From Bin87 sp965261195 (GTDB taxonomy: Bacteria > Chloroflexota > Dehalococcoidia > Lucifugimonadales > UBA3495), in NCBI GenBank assembly GCA_965261195.1, contig OZ253455.1:3596001-3660000 (forward strand): a stretch of DNA of 64,000 nt. The letters are read 5' to 3'. Made by a program: the position numbers and the translations under genes. Positions 7,957 to 16,201 of the stretch are shown one piece after another (within the stretch, counting starts at the first letter, position 1; the number at the start of each line of letters is the position of its first letter). Under the pieces are notes generated by a model. The model saw nothing but the letters and a program-made list of their open reading frames with translations, had not been told where the DNA came from and did no database searches.

Positions 7957-8752
7957 CACGTGGGTGCAACTTGAGCAGACGGGTGCGCTGGCGGTCATCA
8001 GGCTGAACCGCCCGGAGGCGCGCAATGCCCTGTCACCGGGGATGGTGGCGGAACTGGGTCAGGCGGTGGCCTCCTGCCGCGCTGGGGACATCAGGGCGGT
8101 TTTGCTGACCGGTTCCGGCGGCGCGTTTTGCGCCGGCGCCGATGTGCGGGACTTTGCCGCTCAGCTGGAAGAAGGAGGGCCGGAGGGCCTGGCGAATCAC
8201 CTGCGGCAGCTGGCCGATGATTTGCACCGTGAGGTGGTCATTGGCATTCGCAAGCTGGACAAGCCGGTGGTGGCTGCTATCAACGGAGTTGCAGCCGGCG
8301 CCGGCTTCAGCTTGGCCCTGGCCTGCGACCTGCGGGTGGCCTCAACCGACGCCCGTTTCCTGCTGGCCTACGCCAACATCGGCTGCACTGCCGACGGCGG
8401 TTCGACCTATATGCTGCCGCGAATTGTAGGGCAGGGTCGGGCGATGGAGATATACCTGGCTCGGCAACCCATCGGCGCTCAATACGCGCTGGAGCTGGGT
8501 CTGGTCAGCCAGGTGTTCGAGCCCGCCCAGTTCGACCGGCACGCCATGGAAACTGCGGATCGGCTGGCTCAGGGCCCAACGCGGGCATATGGTCGGGTAA
8601 AAGCCCTGTTTGATTCCAGCTGGGATTCGGGATTGGCCGAGCAGCTGGACGCGGAAACCGATGCCATCGCCGGCATTGGGTTGACCAAGGATTTTCAGGA
8701 AGGAATTCGCGCGTTCACGCAAAAGCGCCCGGCATGGTTCCAGGGAGTGTAG
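7943..8752 (+). CDS. Enoyl-CoA hydratase/isomerase family protein
   Basis: Crotonase-fold enzyme, 269 residues. Oxyanion-hole segments FCAGADVRDF (~62-71) and GVAAGAGFSLALACD (~115-129) are clear. The position of the first catalytic Glu of hydratases is not acidic (LLAYANIG), while D151 in TADGGSTYMLPR matches the catalytic Asp of PaaG-type isomerases. An isomerase or a phenylacetate/fatty-acid degradation role is therefore as likely as simple hydration. Start ATG 7943 overlaps the preceding membrane-protein gene. Confidence 0.85.
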   Translation: MTTADTWVQLEQTGALAVIRLNRPEARNALSPGMVAELGQAVASCRAGDIRAVLLTGSGGAFCAGADVRDFAAQLEEGGPEGLANHLRQLADDLHREVVIGIRKLDKPVVAAINGVAAGAGFSLALACDLRVASTDARFLLAYANIGCTADGGSTYMLPRIVGQGRAMEIYLARQPIGAQYALELGLVSQVFEPAQFDRHAMETADRLAQGPTRAYGRVKALFDSSWDSGLAEQLDAETDAIAGIGLTKDFQEGIRAFTQKRPAWFQGV

Positions 8753-8775
8753 TCAAGATCTTGCACACCAACGTA

Positions 8776-8853
8776 TCAGCAGGCTGTTACCCCTACATTG
8801 CATCGGTCTCCCCGACGCAATTCTGATACGACGTTGGTGTCGAGCAGGAATAT
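8776..8853 (-). pseudogene. Remnant of a VapC-type PIN-domain toxin
   Basis: Reading leftward from 8853, codons spell IFLLDTNVVSELRRGDRCN and then VGVTAC before TGA at 8778-8776. LLDTNVVSELRRGDRCN is the typical first strand of PIN-domain ribonucleases, including the first catalytic Asp; the rest of the ~130-residue domain is missing. No standard start codon precedes it in frame. It abuts the end of the antitoxin-like gene at 8853-9068 in the usual antitoxin-toxin order, so it is read as a truncated toxin. Confidence 0.6.
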
Positions 8854-9068
8854 TACAGTTCCACCTCGCGCGGAAATTCCCGCTCCCGCGTCAAGTCGAT
8901 TCCATCAATGGGGCAGGCGGCTAGCAGCTCCTTGAAGGTGAGGGAGCGATAGTACTCGCGTATGCGCTCCAGCTCCTCACCGGTAAGTGGTTTGTTCCTG
9001 TTAGAAGGGGCAGAGCCGGAACCCGAATCTCCATAATGGGCAATTGGGATGGTATTTTTGGTGTTCAT
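8853..9068 (-). CDS. Putative antitoxin of a decayed VapBC-like pair
   Basis: 71 residues with a polar N-terminus (KNTIPIAHYGDSGSGSAP) and a helical C-terminal half (LTGEELERIREYYRSLTFKE). No DNA-binding fold is recognised with confidence. The antitoxin call rests on size and on the PIN-domain remnant that begins at its stop codon. Its own frame appears intact. It could be an orphan antitoxin that outlived its toxin. Confidence 0.5.
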   Translation of the reverse strand: MNTKNTIPIAHYGDSGSGSAPSNRNKPLTGEELERIREYYRSLTFKELLAACPIDGIDLTREREFPREVEL

Positions 9069-9220
9069 TACTGATACCCCCGTCGTTTAATCAACCTGCT
9101 AGCTGATGCCGTCGGCGTGTGAGCAAACTGTTTAATTGTATTTTGACATTATCAACGGCTCGCAATAGCATTGTAATCTACCGCCGATGGTCGGACAACA
9201 CTTCCCGCAGGAGCCCTGCA

Positions 9221-9973
9221 ATGCCTCGAAAATCCCCCGATGGCGTGGCCACCAACGACTTGGTGTTCAGCGCTTACACCGCCACCAACGACGAGATTTT
9301 TTTCAGCGTTCTTTCGTTGTACGTTGCCCCCGGCAGCACCGTCGCCGACGTCACCTACGGCAAAGGTGTTTTCTGGCGCAAAATCCCTGCCGGCGTCTAC
9401 CGGCTGCTGCCCACCGACCTCGCCACCGGCACCGACTGCCGCAACCTCCCCTATGGTAACGGCTCAATCGATTGCGTTGTATTTGACCCGCCATATATGC
9501 ACACTCCCGGCGGCACCGCCCACGTCAACCATCAAAACTACGAAGGTTATTACAAAAACAATCTGTCAAGCTCCATCAAAAAATACCACGAAGCCGTCCT
9601 TGACTTGTACTTCACCGCCGCCTTGGAAGCTTGGCGTGTCCTGCGTAAAGGCGGCATCTACATCGTCAAGTGCCAGGACGAAGTATGCGCCAACATCCAA
9701 CGGTTCACCCACGTAGAAATTATCAACGAATTGTCTGCCTACGGTTTCATCGCCGAGGACTTGTTCGTAGTTGTACGCAAAAGCAGGCCCGGCGTAAGCA
9801 GAATGCTTCGGCAGGCCCACGCCCGCAAAAACCATTCCTACTTCGTGGTATTCCTGAGACCGGATGGCAAGAAACGCTGGACCGGCTTGGATAACCGCCT
9901 CGAGGTTCCCGCCGACGGAGATGACAAGCCGGTCACCGAAGCTACTGACCAGCAACGGACGTTATTTCAGTAA
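9221..9973 (+). CDS. Type II DNA methyltransferase (N4-cytosine/N6-adenine class)
   Basis: SAM-dependent DNA amino-methyltransferase, 250 residues. The SAM-binding motif is VADVTYGKGVFW and the catalytic DPPY lies in VVFDPPYMHTPGG; motif I precedes motif IV. The end is a hydrophilic tail. ATG 9221 follows GCAGGAGC and is preferred over the longer frame back to 9119. Its 3' end overlaps by 32 bases the 3' end of the convergent endonuclease gene at 9942, the classic layout of a restriction-modification pair. The target sequence cannot be read from the protein. Confidence 0.85.
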   Translation: MPRKSPDGVATNDLVFSAYTATNDEIFFSVLSLYVAPGSTVADVTYGKGVFWRKIPAGVYRLLPTDLATGTDCRNLPYGNGSIDCVVFDPPYMHTPGGTAHVNHQNYEGYYKNNLSSSIKKYHEAVLDLYFTAALEAWRVLRKGGIYIVKCQDEVCANIQRFTHVEIINELSAYGFIAEDLFVVVRKSRPGVSRMLRQAHARKNHSYFVVFLRPDGKKRWTGLDNRLEVPADGDDKPVTEATDQQRTLFQ

Positions 9974-10820
9974 AAAACGTATGGAACGGTTTTATTTCAA
10001 TCAGTGTGCCGAAATTATCCGTGAGTTCCTGGTAGCGCACCGGGATGTCAAAATAATAAATTCGCTCCATTTTCGCCAGAAGCGTTTGATAGGCAAGCCA
10101 CTGGTCAGGAACGCAAATCTCCACAACCTCGCGTTTGCGGGCATCCAGTTTGGTCTCCGAAAACGCTACCATTACGCCTTTATAGCGAACGCTGCCATAG
10201 GCAGAGTCCAGCAATCGCTGGTGTGCCCAAGCCTGCACGACGCGCTCTCTGGTTGACATTTTTACCGGGAGATGGATATTCGGCAAATCTCCGGCAGTTT
10301 CCAGGAGGAAGTCCATAGTCATTCTCACTGAACGCCCAGCTACCGGCAACGTCGCACTTCTTACCGGATCAATGCCCAACGACTTCGCAAAAATATGCCC
10401 AATCATACATTCAAAATACGTCGCTGGGCTTTTCTTATCGTTCCTGTTGAACAATTCACTGGCCAGACAGGGAGCAAGGGCTACGGTGTACAACATTCCT
10501 TCCAGCCGGCCAGCATCCAGATTCCCGCCAATCCACAGTTGCCAATCGCGTGCTATTGCCTCCGAATCGGACGTAAAGTATTCACGATTCGCCGGACGTG
10601 CAACGACGGCATTCCTTGCAAACGAAACGTACTCCTTGCCGGGCACCAATGATTTTAGGTCAACCAGTTCGCAGTCCTCAGCCAGAAACTTCAACGAGAT
10701 GACCGCTAAATCTATAATTGACTGCCCGGCAGCCTCGGAGCGCCAGTCGCGTCGGCAAGCCCGCTTGACGTCCTCGTAGGCATTACGCAGTTGAGCCCGG
10801 TCCACCATTTCGCCTGTCAC
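9942..10820 (-). CDS. Putative type II restriction endonuclease
   Basis: 292 residues. The call rests on context and on a plausible PD-(D/E)XK core: the Asp in RMTMDFLLE and, about 20 residues on, HLPVKMSTRERVVQAWAHQR, which fits the second strand and catalytic lysine followed by a helix seen in type II endonucleases. The gene converges on and overlaps the methyltransferase gene, and its ATG overlaps the stop of the XRE controller gene (ATGA, 10817-10820), so controller and endonuclease form one operon. Recognition site unknown. Confidence 0.75.
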   Translation of the reverse strand: MTGEMVDRAQLRNAYEDVKRACRRDWRSEAAGQSIIDLAVISLKFLAEDCELVDLKSLVPGKEYVSFARNAVVARPANREYFTSDSEAIARDWQLWIGGNLDAGRLEGMLYTVALAPCLASELFNRNDKKSPATYFECMIGHIFAKSLGIDPVRSATLPVAGRSVRMTMDFLLETAGDLPNIHLPVKMSTRERVVQAWAHQRLLDSAYGSVRYKGVMVAFSETKLDARKREVVEICVPDQWLAYQTLLAKMERIYYFDIPVRYQELTDNFGTLIEIKPFHTFFTEITSVAGQ

Positions 10821-11032
10821 ACCCCCTCTGTTAGCTCGGAAATCGACATCCCCAGCCCCGTGGCGATTCCCTGAATGTTCCGTAACGCAATATTCCGCTC
10901 GCCGCGTTCAACCCCGGCGTAGTAGCTGCGGTCAAGCCCGCAGTGCGCCGCAAATGACTCCTGCGAGTATCCTTGCGCTACCCGCAATTCCCTTGCGCGC
11001 TCGCCAAATCGTTTGAGAACATCGTTGCCCAT
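10817..11032 (-). CDS. XRE-family controller (C) protein of the restriction-modification system
   Basis: 71 residues, almost entirely one Cro/cI-type helix-turn-helix: RARELRVAQGYSQESFAAHC then GLDRSYYAGVERGERNIALR. Proteins of this size directly upstream of a restriction gene are typically C proteins that delay endonuclease expression after entry into a new host. Its stop overlaps the endonuclease start by 4 bases. Candidate operator repeats lie just upstream (11043-11079). Confidence 0.82.
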   Translation of the reverse strand: MGNDVLKRFGERARELRVAQGYSQESFAAHCGLDRSYYAGVERGERNIALRNIQGIATGLGMSISELTEGV

Positions 11033-11042
11033 GTCATTAAAT

Positions 11043-11079
11043 ATCGCCTGGCGATGGCTATGCGACTACGGGCTATGCG
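11043..11079. promoter_or_regulatory. Candidate operator of the controller protein
   Basis: Two repeat structures lie 11-47 bases upstream of the controller start. ATCGCCTGGCGAT (11043-11055) is a 6-bp dyad around one base. GGCTATGCG occurs at 11056-11064 and again at 11071-11079, a direct repeat with a 15-base period. Controller proteins of this class act on paired repeats next to their own start, so this is a reasonable operator. It is an inference; the usual GACT/AGTC C-box is not obvious. Confidence 0.4.
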
Positions 11080-11111
11080 TATCATTTTGCCGCTGTCTTC
11101 GTTTGCACTAC

Positions 11112-11140
11112 TTGTCCCCTACCCCACCCATCCCTATACT
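11112..11140 (+). promoter_or_regulatory. Predicted sigma-70 promoter of the luciferase-like gene at 11205
   Basis: TTGTCC (11112-11117) and TATACT (11135-11140) are 17 bases apart, 65 bases upstream of the ATG. Confidence 0.5.
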
Positions 11141-11204
11141 GGCGCCATCGAGTCATAGGAACCGTTAGAGCGAAGATCGGCTGAAGACAGCAAGGAGGTT
11201 CGCC

Positions 11205-12371
11205 ATGCCGAAAGAGAAGGTGGAGATATTCTGGTTCTCGGAGCAACCATACGCGCACGTATCCGATGAGGATGTGGCCCAGTACGAGTCGGGGAGACTG
11301 CTCTTTCCCAACTCTCACTTCGACCCGGCCAAGGCCCATGTGCTGTACAACCAGTACCATGAGCAGTATGCGTGGGCCGACGAAAACGGTTTCGACGGTA
11401 TCATGTCCAACGAGCATCACTCGTCGTACTGGTGCATGAAGCCGGCGGTGAACATCGACGCGGCGGTTATCGCCAAGGTTACGCGCCGGGCCAAGATTGC
11501 CATTCTGGGCAACGTAATCGCCGTCAACGACCCGATACGCATGGCGGAAGAGATTGCCATGCTGGACTGCATCTCCGGCGGCCGCATCATCTCCGGGTTC
11601 GTGCGCGGAACGGCGGTGGAGACACTGCAGGGCGGCATTGCGCCGCCGCAGAACCGGGACCGTTTCGAAGAGGCCCACGACCTCATCATAAAGTGCTGGA
11701 CGGAGCCCGGCCCCTTCCGCTACGAAGGCGAGTATTACCACTACCGTATGGTGAACCCGTGGGTGCTGCCGATGCAGAAACCCCATCCGCCCATCTGGTT
11801 CCCTGGGTTCAGCAGCCCGGAGAGCGTGATGTGGGCGGCGCGGCATCAGCACCCGTATATGAACCTGGGATCGCTGCTGGAGCACACGCACCGCTTGCGT
11901 GACGTGTACATACAGACGGCTCGGGAGACTGGATTTCAGCCGGGGCCGGAGCATTTCGGCTACCTGCTGCGGGTGTTCTGCGCCGACACCGACGAGAAAG
12001 CGCAGGAGCTGGGTCGCGAGTTTCTCTGGACTCAGGAACATCGCAACCGCGGCCCCCGCGAGCACAACGACCCGCCCGGGTACCAGTCCCGCGAGGCGGT
12101 GGACATTCAGCGGACGCTGCCGGGCGCCGGCGGCTTCGGTCGGACGATGACCTACGAAGAGCTTCAGGAAGCCAACAATATCATCGTGGGCAGCCCCGAC
12201 ACGGTGCGAGAGAAGTTGTCGATGATTATCGACCGACTGAACCCGGGCTACCTGCACGTCTACGGCAACGAAGGCGCGATGGACCACGCGGACGTGATGC
12301 GCTCCATAGAGCTGATTGGCAAGGAAGTTATTCCGGCATTGCACGAAATCCCGCTGGTCGAGCACTATTAG
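11205..12371 (+). CDS. LLM-class flavin-dependent oxidoreductase
   Basis: 388-residue luciferase-like TIM-barrel enzyme that uses FMN or F420. Typical features are GFDGIMSNEHHSS near the N-terminus, the AILGNVIAVNDPIRMAEEIAMLD segment, CISGGRIISGFVRG, and the C-terminal VGSPDTVREKL. It is longer than F420-only members, like the alkane/limonene monooxygenase-like group. GCAAGGAGG precedes ATG 11205. Substrate unknown. This is the first of three luciferase-like genes in the window; the others are at 18231 and 60029. Confidence 0.88.
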   Translation: MPKEKVEIFWFSEQPYAHVSDEDVAQYESGRLLFPNSHFDPAKAHVLYNQYHEQYAWADENGFDGIMSNEHHSSYWCMKPAVNIDAAVIAKVTRRAKIAILGNVIAVNDPIRMAEEIAMLDCISGGRIISGFVRGTAVETLQGGIAPPQNRDRFEEAHDLIIKCWTEPGPFRYEGEYYHYRMVNPWVLPMQKPHPPIWFPGFSSPESVMWAARHQHPYMNLGSLLEHTHRLRDVYIQTARETGFQPGPEHFGYLLRVFCADTDEKAQELGREFLWTQEHRNRGPREHNDPPGYQSREAVDIQRTLPGAGGFGRTMTYEELQEANNIIVGSPDTVREKLSMIIDRLNPGYLHVYGNEGAMDHADVMRSIELIGKEVIPALHEIPLVEHY

Positions 12372-12382
12372 GAGCCGCTCGA

Positions 12383-12808
12383 TTGCAGATAATTCTCATC
12401 GCCGCCGCTGTCCTGTTGCTTTTGGTAGTGATGGGCTGTGCGGCGGTTGGCAGTGAACCCTGCCCGGAAGGAATGGCGCCGCACACGGAGCTAAATATGT
12501 ACTTCGGGTTGGAAAAAGGCGACGGCAGTCATGTGAGCGAAGCGGAATGGCAAACCTTTCTGGACGAAGCCATTACGCCCCGTTTTCCCGATGGTCTGAC
12601 CGTTGACGACGCCAGCGGACAGTGGCTTGATACAGTGGGCGGCCAACTCTATCGTGAACCAACTAAACTGCTCAACGTACTGGTGCCTCGTGACCAATCC
12701 GATGAAGCCATCAGCGCTATCGACGAAATTGCGGAAGCCTACAAAGAGCGCTTTAATCAACAGGCGGTGTTCAGCGCCGCGTTGTTGGCCTGCGCCAAAT
12801 TGTCATAA
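12383..12808 (+). CDS. DUF3574-like lipoprotein, copy 1
   Basis: 141 residues. The N-terminal hydrophobic stretch ends in a lipobox-like VVMGC, so the mature protein is probably lipid-anchored. The remainder (LNMYFGLEKGDGSHVSEAEW, then FPDGLTVDDASGQWLD and EAYKERFNQQAVF) matches the DUF3574 pattern of an outer-face protein of unknown role. Start is TTG 12383, 11 bases after the luciferase-like gene. The next gene is a paralogue. Confidence 0.75.
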   Translation: MQIILIAAAVLLLLVVMGCAAVGSEPCPEGMAPHTELNMYFGLEKGDGSHVSEAEWQTFLDEAITPRFPDGLTVDDASGQWLDTVGGQLYREPTKLLNVLVPRDQSDEAISAIDEIAEAYKERFNQQAVFSAALLACAKLS

Positions 12809-12820
12809 TGTGGGCGCCCA

Positions 12821-13243
12821 ATGATCAAAACCGGGATTTCGTTTACCATTCTCGTCATCCTGTTGCTAGTGATGTCCTGCACGATGGACACCGGGCCGGT
12901 TTGCCCGGAGGATTATGACCTTAACATCGAATTCCAGCTGTTTTTTGGCCTTACTGACAATGACGGCAATACGGTAAGCGAAGAGGAATGGCAGGAGTTT
13001 GTGCAGGATACCGTGATCCCGTATTTTCCGGCCGGTTCATCCGTCGTTGACGTTAGTGGTCATTGGCTGGACCCATCCGGAAATCTGCAACTGGAAAGGA
13101 CCAAGAAGGTGCATGGTCTGATGGCGCCGCCCGACGGGGATGGCTGGCTTCGGGTCGAAAAAATCTCCGAGACGTTCCAGCAGCGCTTTAACCAGGATCC
13201 GGTTTTTCACATCGCACAAGAAGTGTGTTCGGGCATCAAGTAA
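12821..13243 (+). CDS. DUF3574-like lipoprotein, copy 2
   Basis: 140 residues, a tandem paralogue of the preceding gene. It has a signal segment with lipobox-like LVMSC, then FQLFFGLTDNDGNTVSEEEW, SGHWLDPSGN and QQRFNQDPVFHIAQEVC. The shared skeleton is FGL-x-DG-x-VSE-x-EWQ-x-F...FP-x-G...GxWLD...RFNQ-x-VF. It lies 12 bases after copy 1. Function unknown. Confidence 0.75.
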   Translation: MIKTGISFTILVILLLVMSCTMDTGPVCPEDYDLNIEFQLFFGLTDNDGNTVSEEEWQEFVQDTVIPYFPAGSSVVDVSGHWLDPSGNLQLERTKKVHGLMAPPDGDGWLRVEKISETFQQRFNQDPVFHIAQEVCSGIK

Positions 13244-13253
13244 TGAAGCGCCA

Positions 13254-14153
13254 ATGAATGAAGGTATGACGCTGCGGCAGGCGTTTATCGGCGTGGGTAC
13301 GATGGGCAGCCTGATGGCCGGCTGCCTGCTGGACGCCGGTGTTGACTTGACCGTCCACGATTTGCGCCGGTCGGCTGCGGAGCCGTTGCTGGCGCGCGGC
13401 GCACGCTGGGCCGATACGCCCGGGCAGGCGGCGGATGGTTGTCAGGTAGTGTGGGCGTCGCTCCCCGGCCCGGAGCAGGTGGTCTCGGCGTTGCTGGGCG
13501 ACGAAACGGGTGCGCTGGCGGGTATGCCGCCGGGCGCTACGCTGGTGGACACCACCACCGACGATCCCGACGTGGCGCGACGAGTAGCCGAAGCGTGCCG
13601 GCAAAAGAACGTGTTCATGCTGGATGCGCCGGTCAGTGGACGCCCACCCAACATGACGATGATGGTCGGCGGCGACCGGGCGGTGTTTGACCGTGTATTG
13701 CCGTATCTGGAAACGGTGGCGGCCCGCGTGTTCTACGTGGGCGAATCCGGCGCCGGCTGCGCGGCCAAGCTGGCCACCCAGTACATGGGCTATACCAACC
13801 TGATTGCTGCCATTGAGGGAATGCTCATCGGGAAGGCCGCGGGCATCGACCCGGCGGTGCTGGCGGAGATCGTTCCGGTCAGCGCCGGTGCGAGTCGGGC
13901 GTTCAATGCCATCCCCAACTCGATACTGGACGGTTCATACCAGGCCGGCGGCACGCTGGACATCGTGGCCAAGGACGTGGCTCTGGCCTGCGCGCTGGCG
14001 CAACGCCTGCGGGTTCCCGCTGCCACCGGCGAGCAGGCTGACGCGCTCTACAAAGCAGCCCAGGAACTGGGCTGGGGCGGCGACGGCTACCCTATTGTCG
14101 CCAAGCTCCTGGAAGATCTGGCAGGTTACAGCCTGAGCGAGGAGCCGGGCTAA
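13254..14153 (+). CDS. 3-hydroxyisobutyrate dehydrogenase-family oxidoreductase
   Basis: NAD(P)-dependent beta-hydroxyacid dehydrogenase, 299 residues. The N-terminal Rossmann segment is FIGVGTMGSLMAGCLLDAG, the substrate-binding motif is DAPVSGRPPN, and the catalytic lysine lies in GAGCAAKLATQYM; a helical C-terminal domain follows. ATG 13254 is chosen because the longer frame back to 13140 runs through the DUF3574 gene. An alternative in-frame ATG is at 13266. Substrate could be 3-hydroxyisobutyrate, tartronate semialdehyde or a related acid. Confidence 0.85.
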   Translation: MNEGMTLRQAFIGVGTMGSLMAGCLLDAGVDLTVHDLRRSAAEPLLARGARWADTPGQAADGCQVVWASLPGPEQVVSALLGDETGALAGMPPGATLVDTTTDDPDVARRVAEACRQKNVFMLDAPVSGRPPNMTMMVGGDRAVFDRVLPYLETVAARVFYVGESGAGCAAKLATQYMGYTNLIAAIEGMLIGKAAGIDPAVLAEIVPVSAGASRAFNAIPNSILDGSYQAGGTLDIVAKDVALACALAQRLRVPAATGEQADALYKAAQELGWGGDGYPIVAKLLEDLAGYSLSEEPG

Positions 14154-14218
14154 ATCCTCCCCCATTGTGATACGATGCCCCCATCTTCGGGTCTGGTGAC
14201 GCCCACCGGAGGAGCGAT

Positions 14219-15622
14219 ATGGCAATCATGTTTCAACCCAGCGCGTTCAGCGGCATGGTGGATCGGGACAACGGTCTGGTTAGCCGCGAAATATTCGTAA
14301 ATTCCGACATTTATGCCGAAGAGCAGGAGCGGATATTCACCCGCGCCTGGTTGTTCGTCGGACACGAGAGCCAGGTAGCCAAGCCCGGCGACTTCTTCAT
14401 CTCGTCCATGGGCGAAGAGTCGGTCATCCTGTGCCGCGACCGGCAAGGCGAGGTGAATGTGTTCCTCAACTCATGCACTCACCGGGGGATGAAGGTCTGC
14501 CGCTATGATGAGGGCAACACCCCCATCTTCACCTGCCCCTATCACGGGTGGAGCTTTGCCACTGACGGCTCGCTGGTTGGCGTCCCCTATTTCAAGGACG
14601 CTTACCACGAGGAACTGGACAAGACCGAGTGGGGGCTGATGCGCGTGCCCCGGATGACCAACTACAAGGGCGGTATCTGGGCGACTTGGGATGCCAACGC
14701 CCCTGACTTCCTGGAATACATTGGCGGTTTCAAAACCTACCTGGACATCCTGTTCGACGGCTGGGACGGCGCCGAGGGCGGTACCGAAATAATCGGCGGC
14801 ATCGAGAAGTGGCTGGTTCCCTCCAACTGGAAATTCCCGGCCGAGAACTTCATCGGAGACCGCTATCACAACATCAGCCACCGCTCCGTAGACCTGGTGG
14901 GCATCGGCCCGTCCGGGCAGGGCCGGCGAGACAACAGCGAGCGCGCGGGCGCCAAGTCGCTGGACGTGTCGTTCCCCGAGCGCGGCCACGGAACGGTCAT
15001 CTTCCTGCGACCGGAGGACGCTCAACCCGTGCGATCCTACCAGAACGACCCGGTCGTCGCTGAGTATTTCCACGCCTGCGAGATTGCCCGCAAGGAACGG
15101 CAGGGCGAGTTGTGGCGCATCCTGGCCGGCCCGGGCACCATCTTTCCCAATATGTCCTATCTGCCCCGCCAGCCCCGCAGCATCGCCGTGTGGCACCCCC
15201 GCGGCCCCGACCAGACCGAAGTCTGGCGCTGGTTCCTGGTGGACATCAGCGCGCCGCCGGAGGTCAAGGAGTTCCTGCGCCAGTACTACATCCGCTACTC
15301 CGGGCCCGGAGGGTTGACCGAGCAGGACGACATGGAAAACTGGAACTACGCCCACGCCGCCAGCCGCGGCGCCATTGCGCGCCGGCGTTCCTACAATTAC
15401 CAGATGGGGATGGGCTACGCCGTGGATGACTTTGAGGACGGCGGCCTCCGTTTGCCCGGCACGGTGCTCGACACCACCAAGGCCCGCGCCGGCGAGCAGA
15501 ATCAGCGCACCTTCTACACACGTTGGGCCGACTTCATGGCGGCGCGGGATTGGGACGAACTGGCCGGCTGGCGCAGCGGCAACGGCAAACATCAAAACGG
15601 CAACGGTTCTTCGGGCCGGTAA
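14219..15622 (+). CDS. Aromatic ring-hydroxylating dioxygenase, alpha (Rieske) subunit
   Basis: 467 residues. The Rieske [2Fe-2S] motif is C-T-H-R (CTHRGMKVC) followed by C-P-Y-H (FTCPYHGWSF). The mononuclear iron site shows DRYHNISHRSVDL, with the two His of the facial triad. Members hydroxylate aromatic or related rings using electrons from a ferredoxin/reductase pair. GGAGGAGCGAT precedes ATG 14219. It is followed by the beta subunit and two small genes. No ferredoxin or reductase gene is in the cluster. Confidence 0.92.
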   Translation: MAIMFQPSAFSGMVDRDNGLVSREIFVNSDIYAEEQERIFTRAWLFVGHESQVAKPGDFFISSMGEESVILCRDRQGEVNVFLNSCTHRGMKVCRYDEGNTPIFTCPYHGWSFATDGSLVGVPYFKDAYHEELDKTEWGLMRVPRMTNYKGGIWATWDANAPDFLEYIGGFKTYLDILFDGWDGAEGGTEIIGGIEKWLVPSNWKFPAENFIGDRYHNISHRSVDLVGIGPSGQGRRDNSERAGAKSLDVSFPERGHGTVIFLRPEDAQPVRSYQNDPVVAEYFHACEIARKERQGELWRILAGPGTIFPNMSYLPRQPRSIAVWHPRGPDQTEVWRWFLVDISAPPEVKEFLRQYYIRYSGPGGLTEQDDMENWNYAHAASRGAIARRRSYNYQMGMGYAVDDFEDGGLRLPGTVLDTTKARAGEQNQRTFYTRWADFMAARDWDELAGWRSGNGKHQNGNGSSGR

Positions 15623-15644
15623 GCCCGGCCGGTGAGGTGCGTCT

Positions 15645-16190
15645 ATGGTTGCCACCAACGATGCGGTCGCGATGTTGCTGCTGAAGCAGGATGTGGAAAA
15701 CTTTCTGTTTCACGAAGCCAATGTGCTGGACGAAAGGCAGTACGACGAATGGCTGGAAATGCTGGCTGACGATGTGCGTTATTGGGTTCCGATGCGCCGC
15801 AACGTCAAGTTCGGCGAGCTGGAACGGGAGTTTACCCGCGAAGGCCAGGACATCAACTGGTTCGATGAGGGTAAAGAAACTCTCGGTCAGCGGGTCAGGC
15901 AGATCCAGACCGGAGTCCACTGGGCGGAGGAACCGCTGTCACGGCTGGCCCACCTGGTTACCAACGTGGAGATTCTGGACGCCAAGCCCGACCCGGCGGC
16001 GGCAGCAGAGGTGTCGTTGCGCTGCCGGTTCATCATCTACCGCAACCGGGTGGCCACCGAGACGGATATTCTGGTGGGCCGCCGGGAGGATACCCTGCGT
16101 CGGGAAAACGGACAGTGGCGCATCTGCCGCCGCAAGGTGATTCTCGACCAGAACGTACTGCTGGCCAAGAATCTGACCTTCTTCTTTTAG
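15645..16190 (+). CDS. Aromatic ring-hydroxylating dioxygenase, beta subunit
   Basis: 181 residues of the SnoaL/NTF2-like beta-subunit fold. It has the typical opening VENFLFHEANVLDERQYDEW, then LADDVRYWVPMRRN in the middle and RREDTLRRENGQWRICRRKV near the end. It forms the structural partner of the alpha subunit in an alpha3beta3 oxygenase. It starts 22 bases after the alpha gene and is certainly cotranscribed with it. Confidence 0.9.
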   Translation: MVATNDAVAMLLLKQDVENFLFHEANVLDERQYDEWLEMLADDVRYWVPMRRNVKFGELEREFTREGQDINWFDEGKETLGQRVRQIQTGVHWAEEPLSRLAHLVTNVEILDAKPDPAAAAEVSLRCRFIIYRNRVATETDILVGRREDTLRRENGQWRICRRKVILDQNVLLAKNLTFFF

Positions 16191-16201
16191 GTGATTTCCC
16201 C

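Noticed and set aside
9119..9973. Methyltransferase starting at 9119
   Set aside because: The first 34 codons lack similarity to the family and have no ribosome-binding site; ATG 9221 does.
13140..13254. N-terminal extension of the hydroxyacid dehydrogenase
   Set aside because: It reads through the DUF3574 gene in another frame; the Rossmann motif starts soon after ATG 13254.
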